The position numbers and the translations under genes were made by a program. A DNA stretch of 64,000 bases from contig NW_017802392.1 of assembly GCF_001625305.1 (NCBI RefSeq), positions 1 to 64,000 of the forward strand, in the 5' to 3' direction. The DNA is from Branchiostoma belcheri. Taxonomy: Eukaryota > Chordata > Leptocardii > Amphioxiformes > Branchiostomatidae. This document shows, one piece after another, positions 23,275-36,600 of the stretch (position 1 is the first letter of the stretch; each line of letters opens with the position of its first letter). The notes under the pieces were generated by a model. It worked only from the letters and a program-made list of their open reading frames with translations. It had not been told where the DNA came from and ran no database searches.

Positions 23275-24116
23275 TATTATTACTCCGTGAAGGAGGTCAG
23301 GACCTCCGGACGGAGTGTTGTGAGTAGCCGTTTTTTCGTGTTTGCAGTTAAAACACTGGGTTCTCTTTGTGTAATCAGCACGCAATTTTATACGCCGTCT
23401 GCGGGCATGCCCGTGTTGATGCACGAATGTGTATTTTTGCTGTTGCTGTTTTCGCGGTCAATGTAATATTGCAGATGCACCCCTAAAATTTTGAGGCAAA
23501 TTGGAATGGTCCAGAAAACGCGTTGTTTGGAATAGCGGTGGGGGTGGGTGGAACTTCATGCAGACGTGTGGAGGGGTCGATATGTGGTACCATACGTGTT
23601 CGCAGCCAAAACGCATTGTTCTGTACGTAGCATTTCTGAGTGTGTAATTTGGCATGCGGTGTGCCATTATGTCTGCGGCGATGCACGTCTTTTTATTTTT
23701 ACCATTGCTGTTTTGATGTTGGAGTAAATGCTTATTTTTGAAACATCCCCGTAATGTCGTTGAGATGTTTTGGCCCGGGTATGTGACCGGCGGTAGTAAC
23801 ACTCGCGGTGCTGGCTGCAACTGTTGCTAATTAATATATAAAATGATTGCTGACTGGTTTTTGGCCAAGCCAGTCGCGCTTTACTGATAAAGGGCCATAA
23901 AGTGCAACTGTTGGCCATTATGTAACTGTTTAATGTTTGTCGGGCAACTGTTTCAGATTATTTGCTTATGATAAGTAACTATTCCTTATTTAAGTGATAT
24001 AACAGGAACGGTAAGACGGTGGGGCTATACATGTAGGTCTGGCGTTGACGCTTGGGGTTATTTTTGTTGCAAAATATAAGACTTCACGGAGGATTGTCAC
24101 CTATGGCTTCTTGTTT
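23275..24116 (+). mobile_element. Hairpin-ended repeat, copy R3
   Basis: Same 5' hairpin and 3' motif (CTTCACGGAGGATTGTCACC) as R2, 0.84 kb, directly downstream of it in the same orientation. Its 3' part is closest to R1. Confidence 0.72.
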
Positions 24117-24140
24117 TGTATTACAATGAACTTTTCATTA

Positions 24141-24232
24141 TTACTTTTTGTTACTATTATTATTACATGTATTATTATTATTATTAGTAGTAGTAGTATT
24201 ACATGTATCATTATCATTATCATTATTATGTG
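24141..24232. repeat. ATT/AGT trinucleotide repeat
   Basis: Imperfect (ATT)n, (AGT)n and (CATTAT)n run in the intron before the zinc-ribbon exon. Confidence 0.8.
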
Positions 24233-24508
24233 GTCAGAGAGTTGTAAAGGCACTTGCCTGTTTCCCTTGGCCATTTTTTTATATATGTAAAAATATAAAT
24301 AAGAAAACTGTCTATGCAGGTGAGTGTATGAATACTGTGTGACTGTGTCAATATGCTAGTCTTGTTCACCATAGAGTAACAGGAAATGATCGCTGGACAC
24401 ATGGTAATGGTAGTCAAAACATTGTTTGCATAATTTACAAACTGCAATTGAATAAGACAATCTAAATATTTCACAGAGTTATATGGCTTCTTGCAACTTG
24501 TTTTGTAG

Positions 24509-24682
24509 CCACTGACCTGAAGATGGAGTGTCCAGACTGTGGGGAGTCAGTGTTGAGAGCCATGCAGAAGTTTTGCCACAAGTGTGGGACACAACTGCAG
24601 AAGAGACAGAAGTTCCAGGACTCTGGTGATGGAGGAGTGGTCGTCGTTCCTACATCCAGTACGGCGTCTGCTGTGTTAGCAG
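24509..24682 (+). CDS. RNF213: Exon: RNF213 N-terminal zinc ribbon
   Basis: Acceptor TTTTGTAG, donor GCAG|GTGAGA, phase 1 to 1. It encodes MECPDCGE then FCHKCGTQL, two Cys-x2-Cys pairs of a zinc ribbon. Human RNF213 begins with the same arrangement, starting at the same Met. The ATG at 24523 has a good context (AAG before, G after), so this may be the true start with an upstream 5' UTR intron. Yet the four codons before it are open and in phase with the Death-domain exons. Confidence 0.9.
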
Positions 24683-27600
24683 GTGAGATTCATGTTTGCA
24701 TGGTTTCTGGGATGGTGGGTCTTTTTGTGCAGGTTTTACAGGTCATATGACCTCCATATATTTATGTATCAGGTTTGCTGATAAAACAGTCTATTCCGTA
24801 TCGCCCGAGGTACCAGCCCAACTGCGGGTCGGATCGCCAGAAAGCTGGAGGGAGTGTCCAAATTCTAACATCTAAAATATAATGAATCGGATCTAACATT
24901 TATGTCATGCAATTGTCTACCTGAGTAAGGTTTATAGAAATCTGGAATTATACTGACTGAAAAAATGCAGTTTACTGTTTTAACCTTTAACACTTAAGAA
25001 GTCCCTTTTGAAACAGCGAAACCTGCCAACGAGCCAAACAGCAGCAAAGAAAGACCTTTAGACCTTGCAGTTGGTGAGGGAAGTGTGTCCAGCCTGTCAG
25101 CTGACCACAGACAAGAACCTACAGACAAGGCAAAGAAAGAACAGGAAAATCAGTGAGTACACAAGACACACATTGTACAAGAAAACCATCATTACTGGCC
25201 AGGTATACAATTTCATTCTGATTATTCTTACTTTCATTTCTAGTTGAATTGGAAGAGCTTACAGTAGGCAGATTGAAGCTTTAATATCTCAACAAAATAC
25301 ATTATTGACCATTGTTTCTCAATCATTTCCTGGAGCTACTAATTTGTATACAGTCAAACTTGGGTACTTGTATACATGTATGTACAGTTCACTACGTCTC
25401 CACTTGGCCAGTGTCATCACTTTTTGGTGGTCTTTTCTATAATTTTTCCCATTGACACAAGCAATCAGAACCCTTTCTATAGTGACTACCAATCCACATA
25501 GACCAGATCTTATTTTTCCCCAGCATATTTTTGTGTGCAGCTTTGACTACATGTGTATGGCCGGGTTAATGGAAAAAGGAGTCCCGTCCGATTGGCGGAA
25601 AAAGCAGTCCAGTCCGATTTCGGGGTGGAAAAAGCAGTCCGGTGGTTTGTACAACATTTTACGAAAGACCATAGGCACAATATTTTCTTGTGTGTGTACT
25701 TCTAGTTTCTATGAGTACTTCGAGTTTCTATGGGTAATAGAGTTTCTATGAGTACTTTAGAGTTTGTATGGGAACTTACATGTAGAGTTTCTATGAGTAC
25801 TTAGAGTTTGCATGGGAACTTACAGTCTGTAACTTCATATAGCATCATCATCATCATGCCTCCAGATTATTACTTACATATAAGTAATAATAATTAGTCA
25901 AAAGATGAAGCGGTCAACTGACGAGATTTCCAGGGCCGATCCTGCTTGCAAGTAGCCTGATTAAATCGCTTTACGGTTGCCAGCTGCCCAACATCCAGCC
26001 GGCCCCTGCTAAAGCTGCGTATGGCAGACTTTGCATTACACCGACAAACATGTAAGTACCGGAAGTACAATTGTAAGAAAGAATCCCTTAATAATTAACT
26101 TTTGTTTATTGTGGATAGGTGACCTGTATGTATAGAAACTACTTTTGGGTGGTCCCACTCACTCACTGCACGGCTTAGCGTCCGTTGTTCCCCGTCATGC
26201 AAGGGTTGGACGTCGTGTAAATCAGTTGTCCGCTATTCCTCACCCAAGGCTGCCTGAATTACGGGTTAAGGCAGCATATAGTGAGTGACACATATATGCT
26301 AATTCAAGTTCCCATACAAACTCTAAGTACCCATAGAAACTCGAAGTACCCATAGAAACTCGAAGTACACACACAAGAAAATATTGTGCCTATGGTCTTT
26401 CGTAAAATTTCGTAGAAATCACCGGACTGCTTTTTCCACCCCAAAATCGGACTGGACTGCTTTTTCCGCCAATCGGACTGGACTCCTTTTTCCATTAACC
26501 CGTGTATGGCCAAGTTAAACTATTTTCTGTCCAGGTCATATTACAGACCCCCACCCAACAAGACTTCACACAAACCAGAAGTGACTGAAAGAGGATCAAC
26601 AATGACCTTGCACTTCCATGTCCTGGTTTCTCCTGACTTCAAAATGAAGCCGAAAGTGGACCAGGTCCATGTGAGAAGTGACATAGTCGACTGGAATGAC
26701 TGGGAGAGCCTTGCTGTCCTTGAAATTACACGGTAGGAACTGTCAGTTAACTGATGGAAAATAGACTTGTAGATCTGTTGCATGTAGATAATTAGCTATT
26801 GGATATTTTACCAATGATGAGATCACTTGTAGATACATGTAAGTTTCACTTACCCTTTATTAATCATAAGTATTTGTAACTAGAAACTTATTATAAGGTA
26901 ACATTTATAAGGCAACTGCATAATGTTTACTTGTACTTTCATATGGTCTAGCCAATTAATTACTGCTCTGTTTATTCTTAATCAAATACTACATGTACTA
27001 CTAGTACAATCTTATAGTATATGAATATTGTATATGGTGACCAGTCCCTCCAACTCTATCCAGCTACAATAACATAATGTAACCCAACAGTACAGTGCCA
27101 GTTACCATGGTGACAGAAGAAGAAGAAACAGTGAAAACCAATATTTTTCTTCTGTGAATGATTCACTGATCCTTTTCTTTTCTGCAGGCACCTGAAAGAT
27201 GACTACCTGGTGGCAGAAGGCAAATGCACTGTGAATCTTGGAAGGATTAGCAACAGATACATCTCATTTAAGTATGTTGTGGTCCACCAAGACAGCAAGA
27301 TGAGCTGGGAATTCATCCACTACAACATGGGTGGTGTGATGGTCAACAGATGCTTCAAGCTTTCAGCTGAGGAGTGCCAACCAGGAGGTAAGTGTTATCC
27401 AGGCATTTACTATCTTTTACAATTTCTACACATTAGATAGGCCAGCCACTTATCAATGGCACAACAATCAAGAATGTCATTAGTATATTTTCCAAATATT
27501 CCATAATATTATGGACAATATTGTCTTCCCAGTACGGAAGTAGCGACATTGTATATTCCAGCACCCAAAAATCTGATTCACATCTTGTACCAAATAATTT

Positions 27601-30600
27601 CTACAAGAGATCTTCTTGTGTTCTGATTTGTCTTGTACATTCTTCATTGCATTGATGATTCCATATGATTTAATTGTGATCATGGGACATCAAGCAGTTA
27701 GAACCAAGCAGTTATACATTTGTAAAATTATGTGGTATCTTACTACCAGTGCCATTGTGTAGCATAGTGTGGTGTAATGGTCAGAGCATTTAGATCAGAA
27801 TCAAGAGGTCCCGGGTTCGATCCCCTGACTTGACCAATGTTGTGTTCTTGGGAAAGGCACTTTACACTTACTTCCCTCCATGTACAATGGAGTGGCGCCC
27901 ATTGGGCCTTTTGGCTACTTGTTGATACTCGGTGTCCAAACACAAATGATTTGGTGTTGCCAATGTGCCAAGATCTGCACATTTGCCACAAAGAACCATA
28001 CATTTTTTTAGTGTAGGCATGATTGATTCAAAATAATCTTGTTGTCAAAATGATCTTGTTGTTACTGTAGCCGAAGTCCACCTGTACAACGATGTGATGC
28101 AAGTGGAGCACGGACTTAAGGACAAATTCAAGTCTATCATCGGCTGGAGTAGTGTGGAGAAGAAAGTCATTCACGATCGTCAAATTGCTGCCCACACATG
28201 GTTACCTCGATGGAAAGGCTTCACATGTGATCAGCAAGGTGAAGAGCAACTGGCATGTGATGTCATGAAGCAAGTCGAGGATATTTGCAAGTGGTTGACT
28301 CTGAGCCCGATATCTGCTGGTGCTAACAGGCGGGTCTGGGCACTTCAGGATTTTTCCTTTGCAGAGGTAATTAATATATATATATGTTTGCCTTTGTCTT
28401 CCTCTTTGTTATGCTATGATGGTAACCCTGTTTTTCCAGGAAGTATTTTTGTTGATTATGTTTACAGAAACCCTGTTTTAGATGATCAAATACAATGTGC
28501 ACATAAATGTACCAAGATTTTAGAATTTGATATACATGTATAGTACTTAGTATTGAATGATTTATGATATAATAATTGAATTTTAAGTGTCTCCCCAGTT
28601 TAGCCATGTAAGGCTGCAATGGTATGTTAACGTTGTGCACATGTTGCAAGTACAAATGTAAACCAGTCATCATCATTATCATCATCATCATGATGTCTCA
28701 CTTATTACATGTGTACAGGTACTGATGGAGTACATCCGCCCGAAACTGGACCAGCTGGAAAAGACAAAGGAACACAAGAAGGAGAGCCCAGAGGAAGCCC
28801 AGGCACGGATTGTGTCTGCCCTCTCCCTGTGTTGGCTGGTGAACAGGTTCAACCTCCAACTGACTGAGAAACAGGTACACACCCTGTTTGATGGGCTCCT
28901 CATCAGGCCTGATGTCAAGGACAAAAGTTGCCACGAAGTTGAGACCTTCTTTCTTCACTTCCTGGATGGAAGGCTGAAGTAAGTGATGTTAAATTTAAAG
29001 ATTTGCTGTATCATTCATTTTGAACGTGTATAAATAATAATAATCTTTTTCTATGTTAACTTTTAAGAAATAAAGGAACTGGTATTCCCTTAGCAATTTG
29101 TTGGTGGACCTGTACGTACTGTAACAGCATTGGATACTTTTGGAATGTTTTGATGAACATTGTTTTATAGTAATGTATGATTTAGACTGAGCTTTTCATT
29201 ATTTATATTTACAATGTAATTCTGATTAGTTGCCTTCGACAAGAAGGCTATGAAATCGTTTTGGCACTGTTTGGCAAATTATGCACGATAAATTTTGAAG
29301 GCATGGTCCGAGGTTCACAATTTTTGGCAGGCAGGTTGTCTTAGTGATGGGCATTGTCAAGGCCAAAAATGGGCTTCGTTGGGAGTTCTTACGTGACTGG
29401 AGCTGACCTTTTGTGTTTGCGTTTTTTGTTGGACTAAATAACTCGGGAATCCTTAAATGGTTGACTGTCTATGATTTTTAGTTGGCAAGTTACCGTTGAA
29501 AATACGAAGGTCAAATTTGGAAATGGGCCTCGTGGGGGGTTCCCACGTCATTGAATTTGACCTTTTGTGTTGTTCGTTATTGTTGTTAGCAGGATAATTC
29601 ATGAAGGATGTTCACGATTTTTTGTGAGCAAGTTACCGTTGACGATAGGAAGATCAAGTTCGGAAATGGGCGTCGTGGGAGGTCTGTACGTTGCTGTAGT
29701 GGGCTTTTTGTGAATGAACATTTTTAAGGGCAGGAGAAGACTTGGTCTGTTTTTTTATCTAGGATAAAAAAACAAGTTACAGACAGGAAGCTGTCAACAG
29801 TGGCAACAATTGTTTTCAACGTATTGGACATTGCACGCTTCAACAACGCTGGCTGTATAGAAGAATAATTTAGTTGAAGGAGTTTTTGCCGTTTTGAAGT
29901 TTGGATCGCCGCGCATTGGAGGGAAGAAAACAGACTCCCCAGGCCAATTCTCTCTCCTTTTTTGCCGAATTCAACGATCTGTATTTTCGTAGAAAGACAT
30001 GGTACAGGCTTGGGAAATAGTATGTTGCTTCGTTCACAAAAGGACTCTCTGACCACTATAACTATGATAATCATCTTCAAAAAACCTACACAACACCCAC
30101 CAAAACAATATCACACTGTCGAAGGCATGAGCCCTCCGAACTCTAGTTATGTATTATTTAGTTAATTGGTATTATTAATTATGAATTCAAACATGTATTT
30201 CATTTTGTTATACTTGTATATCCAAAATTAAAATTCTTAAATCATTTTTCTTTAGGGAGGTCACAGATGCTGTTGTAAACCTCATCAATGCTGCTATGTC
30301 AGGAAATGCACTGACGTCAAGGTGGTTGCTGGCACTGCCTGTACTCCACTTCTTGAGGAATGAGTCAACTCCTTTCAAACCAGTAGCACCCACAACAGAC
30401 TTCCAGAAAGCTTCGCAGAAATGGTGGGGACTGGAAGGACTCAAGTACAAACAATTCAAGAAGGACATCAAATATAGGTGAGGAAATAGTGTTTGCTACA
30501 GGAACTGTATTTCAAGTTTAATGATGTAGTGCTGTGGAATAATGCACTTTTTCCTCTCCTTGACAGAAAAAGAACACTTTGAGGATATTGTTTAATATAT

Positions 30601-33600
30601 ACATACATACATACATACATACATGTACATACATACATATTTTAAGTAATTTGAATTTGTTGAACAATATAGTATAGGCACTAATTTCAATTTTGTCTAT
30701 GTAGGTCTGCAGAGAAGCCCCTTGCAGTGATGAAGGAGCCTCCAGCCTTGTTTGAAGCAGACAGGCTGCTTGAGCGGTCTTGTGCAGCCATTCTCACAAA
30801 CAAGGAACTGTTGGACCCCCTGACAGTGAAGACAGCCAGCCTCCCAACTCTGTGTGCAGCCATCGCTGTCAATGTTGCAACTGGGTATTCCCTATCAGTC
30901 GAGGAAGATAGACAGGTTATAATATTTTTTCAGAACATTGCAGTTGATAGCCCATCTGTGTTGGTATATAGAAGCCATAGTTGTAAGGTTCAAGCTTTGT
31001 TCCAACACAAGGAACTCACCATAAATTTTCGATCTCGTCAACCTTCGTCAGATGTGTGATGCACTCACGGACACTCAGGAAGTGGTAAGTGTGGTGATGT
31101 CAGGAGTGCATGTACATCAAATGTGGCGGAAAGACAGAATCTACCACCGTTATGGTGCAGGGATGATGGGCCCTGATGTAAATTGCCTCCTTTACACCCC
31201 TCACAAAACATAATGTTGAAATTGAAATTGTTGAGCAACTATGACATTGTATCATTTGCTTTAGATTAGAGATGAACTTTGCAGAATTTTAGTCCTTGCA
31301 GAATCATGTCTGTCCATTCTAAATATATTAGTCATAGAATAAGCACATTTTCTCATCAAACGTATGTAAAATATTGTTCTCTGTTTGTTTCTCCTGTATT
31401 CAGGCAGTCCTGGCACTTCTGGAAACAGCGACAGCACTTGCGGCTAGTAAAGGGTGAGCTTTGCTTCATTTGTGCATGTACAATAATATCACTTATGATA
31501 ATCTGATTGAGATTAAATGTGATGTTTAGTTCTTCAATATACTTACATTTACATGTTGTTGGATCCATATTCAGATTTATTTGTTTACATTTTTACATAA
31601 TTATCAAAGGTACTAAATGTTTATGCCTTTAGTCCTAAATTATCAGTGATAAAATGTTTAAAAAGTTATGGGTATGTTGCAAACCCACGGTATACTTTAT
31701 TATAACAGAATGATCTTACATTTTGCTTGCTACTTGTGTGTAGTTACTGTAGTGACGCAAATTCAATGCTGGTTTTCACTGCTGCAGGGATGATGCAACA
31801 AGAAAAGAGGCATGTCAGACCTTCTGCATTGCGAATGAGGTGTTGCTGAGCTGTTTGGATGCCTGCACCTACCTTGAACGTCACCCGATCCTCATTGGTG
31901 CAGTACACCTAGCTGCGGCCTGTATGAGTAATCTTTGGCTACTCATGGACTCTGCAACAGACGCCAAGGCACAAAACATGCAGACGAGTATGAAGAAACT
32001 CATTGAGAATGTAACAACCCCCAATGTGATGAAGTGGTTGGACAAAAAGCTGAATGTGAGAATCTCCCCTTATGCAGCAGGGGAAGAGAGTAAGGTACTG
32101 TCAACGCCTTGATTTCTGTTCTAATATTACCATTATCAACTGTCATGTAAGAAATACATGTCATTTTCAGTATAATAAAAGTATATAATATACAAGGACT
32201 GATTCTTTCATGGCAAGTGTGATATTGTGAATATTTCATACTTTCATAACTGTGTTATTATTTTATAACAGTTGTTATTTCATAACAGTTAATATTTCTT
32301 ACTTTCATAACAGTTGCTATTTCATAACAGTTAATATTTCATACTTTCATAACAGTTGTTATTTCATAACAATTAATATTTCATACTTTCATAACAGTTG
32401 TTATATGCATAGTACATTGTATCTTGCTGTTTCCCACATCGTTTTGAGATAACATTTAGTAATACTTGATGGTCAACTTTCTTAGGTATGGCTGGGTGTT
32501 CTCAGTGTAGACTGGGGAAAGGAAGAGGTGAACAACTACTGGAACAAAAGGCTGCTGGGGAATTTACATCAACGGCTCCTTGCTGTGAGTGTTGAGACTA
32601 GTATATCTGAGTGGTATATTTGAATGAAAAACCTCTCTGTCCAATCTCGAATTCCCAATTTAAGTTGTTAGGTAAAGAACCAATAATTTTATTATCAAAC
32701 ACAAGCAACAATGAGCATAACATCTGATTCAGTTGAGTGGTGGTTATCACTCTAACAGCAACACAGCTTGCAATCTCTAGACACACATTTTGCAAAAAAA
32801 TTAACATTTTTTTATATTTTTTATATAATAAGCAACATTAGACAAAGAACAAGGACACTTAATTTAAAGAACCACATACAGCTACATGTACAACATAACA
32901 AACAATATTGGAGTGATATGTATACTATTTATTAGTAAAAGTTAACATTAGCACTAGTTGCCTGTCTTCTTTGTTGTTCTGTAGACTAAGTATTTTTCCA
33001 TCATTTACCCCAGATCTCCCCAATGGAACGTGTGGAGCTGTTCTGTTCTCTGGACACCTCCACCTTCCCCCAGCACCTGGCACAGTGCTACAGCGATGCA
33101 GCTTTTGAAGCAGTGGATGATATTGTCAAGGTACTCTTCTTTGTACCATCATGATGAGATTATTTCAGGAACAATTTTCAGATTATTAAATTAACAAAAA
33201 AATTTAATACAGTTGAATCAGATTAGACAGTTGTTAAGTGTTGCAAAGTTGGGAAGTTACAAAGTATAAATACTCAGAAACTGATGATAAACAATTTTGC
33301 TGTACATGTGTGAGCTGTGTAGTACACATAATCCATTTTTAGGTACAGGTACACTGTTGGGTACATGGGTTAAGGTACAGGTCCAGACTTGTATGTGTGT
33401 CCTGAACAATTCAACAAATGAACTTGTTCTCCCGAACTGCTTCCATGATGACAGAAACATATATAATAAATTTGACAGTTATGTGTAAGTTTTCATTTAT
33501 AAGAATTCTTATACAAAACATGGGTAAAACTACATTGTAAATAAATGTTTCAGTTTTCATCTCCTACCCTGCAACATACATGTATACCACACCAAAGTGA

Positions 33601-36600
33601 CATCTAGAGGGAGGGTAACTTACATGTAATATGCAACTGACACAGATCTTTCAGGGTAGTTAACACTGTCTGTTACACAAACACACTGTCCTTACATTGT
33701 ACTTTAGGACCCATTTGGGACAAGCTATTTATATGCCTTTTAGGTCACAAATAAGCATATAATTAGTGTGGTACACAGTACCAATACTTATGGATTAGGT
33801 ATTTTGGACCTGTACCAGTATAGTAATCAATTTTTCTAGTGCATGTAACATGTGTCCATAATATCACCAGGGTTCATAATATCGCCACCTTGAGAAATAG
33901 TGTGCTTAAAGATATTTTTACTGCAACATACTTTTGGTATGCACTCCTTCACACATCAAATGTACATACCTAGGGTATTTATTTAATTAATATTTATTTA
34001 TGTAACAAGATGGAATGGTCTCACCTTGATCTCGTGGGTTCTCTCGAGTTCTTGGGCTTGACTTGGATGAGTACAGACGGGAATATCCGACGCGAACCTC
34101 TCTTAATAGCGTGCACGCTCTAACTAAAACTCAACTCGAACGAACGTCTCAACAGTAACAAGTCCTAACTTGAACATCCGGGGTCTTAACCTCTGACCCC
34201 AAAACCTGATTACACTGTCCTCCCCCTATGAAAAGACACGTCCTCGTGTCTAGTATATATTCAACCTATCGGGGGGTCTCACTCTTCTTTCTGATCGTGT
34301 CTTCTTCTTAGTCGGAGGGGGTGCTGGGGCATCGCACACGTTTTGTGTGGTGTCCTCATTCATTTAGCAGTACCACTCTGCATCTGGNNNNNNNNNNNNN
34401 NNNNNNNACCACTAGAACTTGAAAGGTAGAGCCCATATATTTATTTGGTCTCATTGAAGGGATATGCGAATACAGCAGGATTTATTTGGTCTACACAGAT
34501 ATATGTCCAGACTATGCACGATGTATAAAAAGATTACAGTCATGCCTTCAAGTTGCTTAACCAAGGATAATTTGAGGTTGTAACAAGATGGAATGGTCTC
34601 ACCTTGATCTCGTGGGTTCTCTCGAGTTCTTGGGCTTGACTTGGATGAGTACAGACGGGAATATCCAACGCGAACCTCTCTAAATAGCGTGCACGCTCTA
34701 ACTAAAACTCAACTCAAACGAACGTCTCAACAGCAACAAGTAACAAGTCCTAACTTGAACATCCGGGGTCTTAACCTCTGACCCCAAAACCTGATTACAC
34801 TGTCCTCCCCCTATGAAAAGACACGTCCTCGTGTCTATATATTCAACCTATCGGGGGGTCTCACTCTTCTTTGTGATCGTGTCTTCTTCTTAGTCGGAGG
34901 GGGTGCTGGGGCATCGCACACGTTTTGTGTGGTGTCCTCATTCATGTAGCAGTACCACTCTGCCTCTGGGTCGAGACCAGCGGCTTCCCGGGCAGTGATC
35001 TTTCTCCAGCTATCGCAGGAGTTACACTGTACCCAATCCTGCGGGGTCTCCGGCTCCTCAGCTTGGACGGCCTCACCCTGTAACTCCCCTGCCTCCGCAA
35101 CTTCGGTGTCCGCAACTTCTGTCTCCGGACCCGGTTCTCCCTGATCTTCAGGCTCACTCACGCAGTATTTCTTCAGCCTGTTAAAATGCACCACCACTCT
35201 CTGTCGTCCTCCCACTCGCTGGATTCTATAGGTAACCTGAGAGAGTCTCTTTACAACTCGGTATGGCCCTTTCCATCTAGGAAAGAACTTTTTGGTCAGC
35301 CCTCTTGGTACAGCGGGGACAGATAACCACACCTGGTCTCCCACTGTGAATCCTTCCCCATGACACTTCCTGTCATACACATCCTTCTGCCTTCTATGCG
35401 CTGTACTCAAAAGTTCCCTGGTCCTCTGGTAGACCAGCTTCAGTTCTTCCCTCACGTTCTGCGCATACCTGCTGCTGCTTGTAGGTCTCTGTGGTCGGGG
35501 CACCGGCCAAAGGATATCTGTTGGCACTCTAGCTTCCTCACCATATGTCAGGAAAAATGGTGTATAGCCCGTACTTGTGTGTACACTTGTCCGGTATGCG
35601 AATAAAGCAGGCTGCAACCGGGTGTCCCAGTCAGAGTGGGTATCATTAACGTACATAGACAAGATACCACACACAGTCCGGTTGAACCTCTCTACCATTC
35701 CGTCCCCCTCGGGGTGGTATGCCGAAGTTCGTGACTTGCTGATACAGAGTTCTTCACACAGGGTCTTGACTAGCTGAGAATCAAAATTCTTCCCCTGATC
35801 ACTATGTAGCTGATAAGGAACACCGAACCTGGAAATCCACGTCTCAATCAGTGCTCGGACGACCGTTTTGGCTTCTTGGTTAGGCGATGCAACAGCTTCC
35901 ACCCATTTCGTCATATAATCAGAAATGACTAAGATATGCTTATTTCCCCTCGTTGTCTCTGGAAGAGGCCCCATAAAATCCATTGCCACCCGTTCCCACC
36001 GGTACCCTGGGGCTGAGGGCACCAATGGAGCTCTTCGTTTCCGCGATCCAGCTTTCCTCTTGGCGCACTCACCACATCCTTTCACAAATACCTCAACATC
36101 TGTGCCCAGTCCGTACCTGAGTAAAATCTCTCCCCTTCAAACTGTTGGGTTCTATCACAGTAGAGACAAAACCTCTCCATCCAGGGTTCGCATCTTGTAG
36201 ACGTCCAGGAACAACGGCCTCGTGGCGCCCGGGGATGACCACATCCTCTGCCAAGCCCACCTTGCACACGTTAGGTTGTACTGCCATGACTTTCAACGGG
36301 CAGGATCTACCCCTAACAGAAATAGTTGCTCCTGCAATATCAACCACAGCGCTGACAGAGGTCATGAAGTCCATTCCCAATAGGCATCGTTCTTGCAAAC
36401 CTTGCACCACAAATACTCTCCTACGGACCTCCACACCTTGCACCTGTAGACTCACAGTCACTGATCCTAACACTCTGAGTAGACCCCCTCCAGCAGAAAC
36501 AAATCTCTCTAGACTGTTCTTCAATGGCACCCTGCCTCCCTCTTCCCACACTGATCTATCGACGCATGAGGGACCTGCTCCAGGCCTGTGATGAATAAGT

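Noticed and set aside
27775-27835. tRNA gene
   Set aside because: A and B boxes are present but the sequence does not fold into a full cloverleaf and continues into a SINE body.
36145-36591. 148-codon plus-strand frame
   Set aside because: Antisense shadow of the LTR element's coding region.
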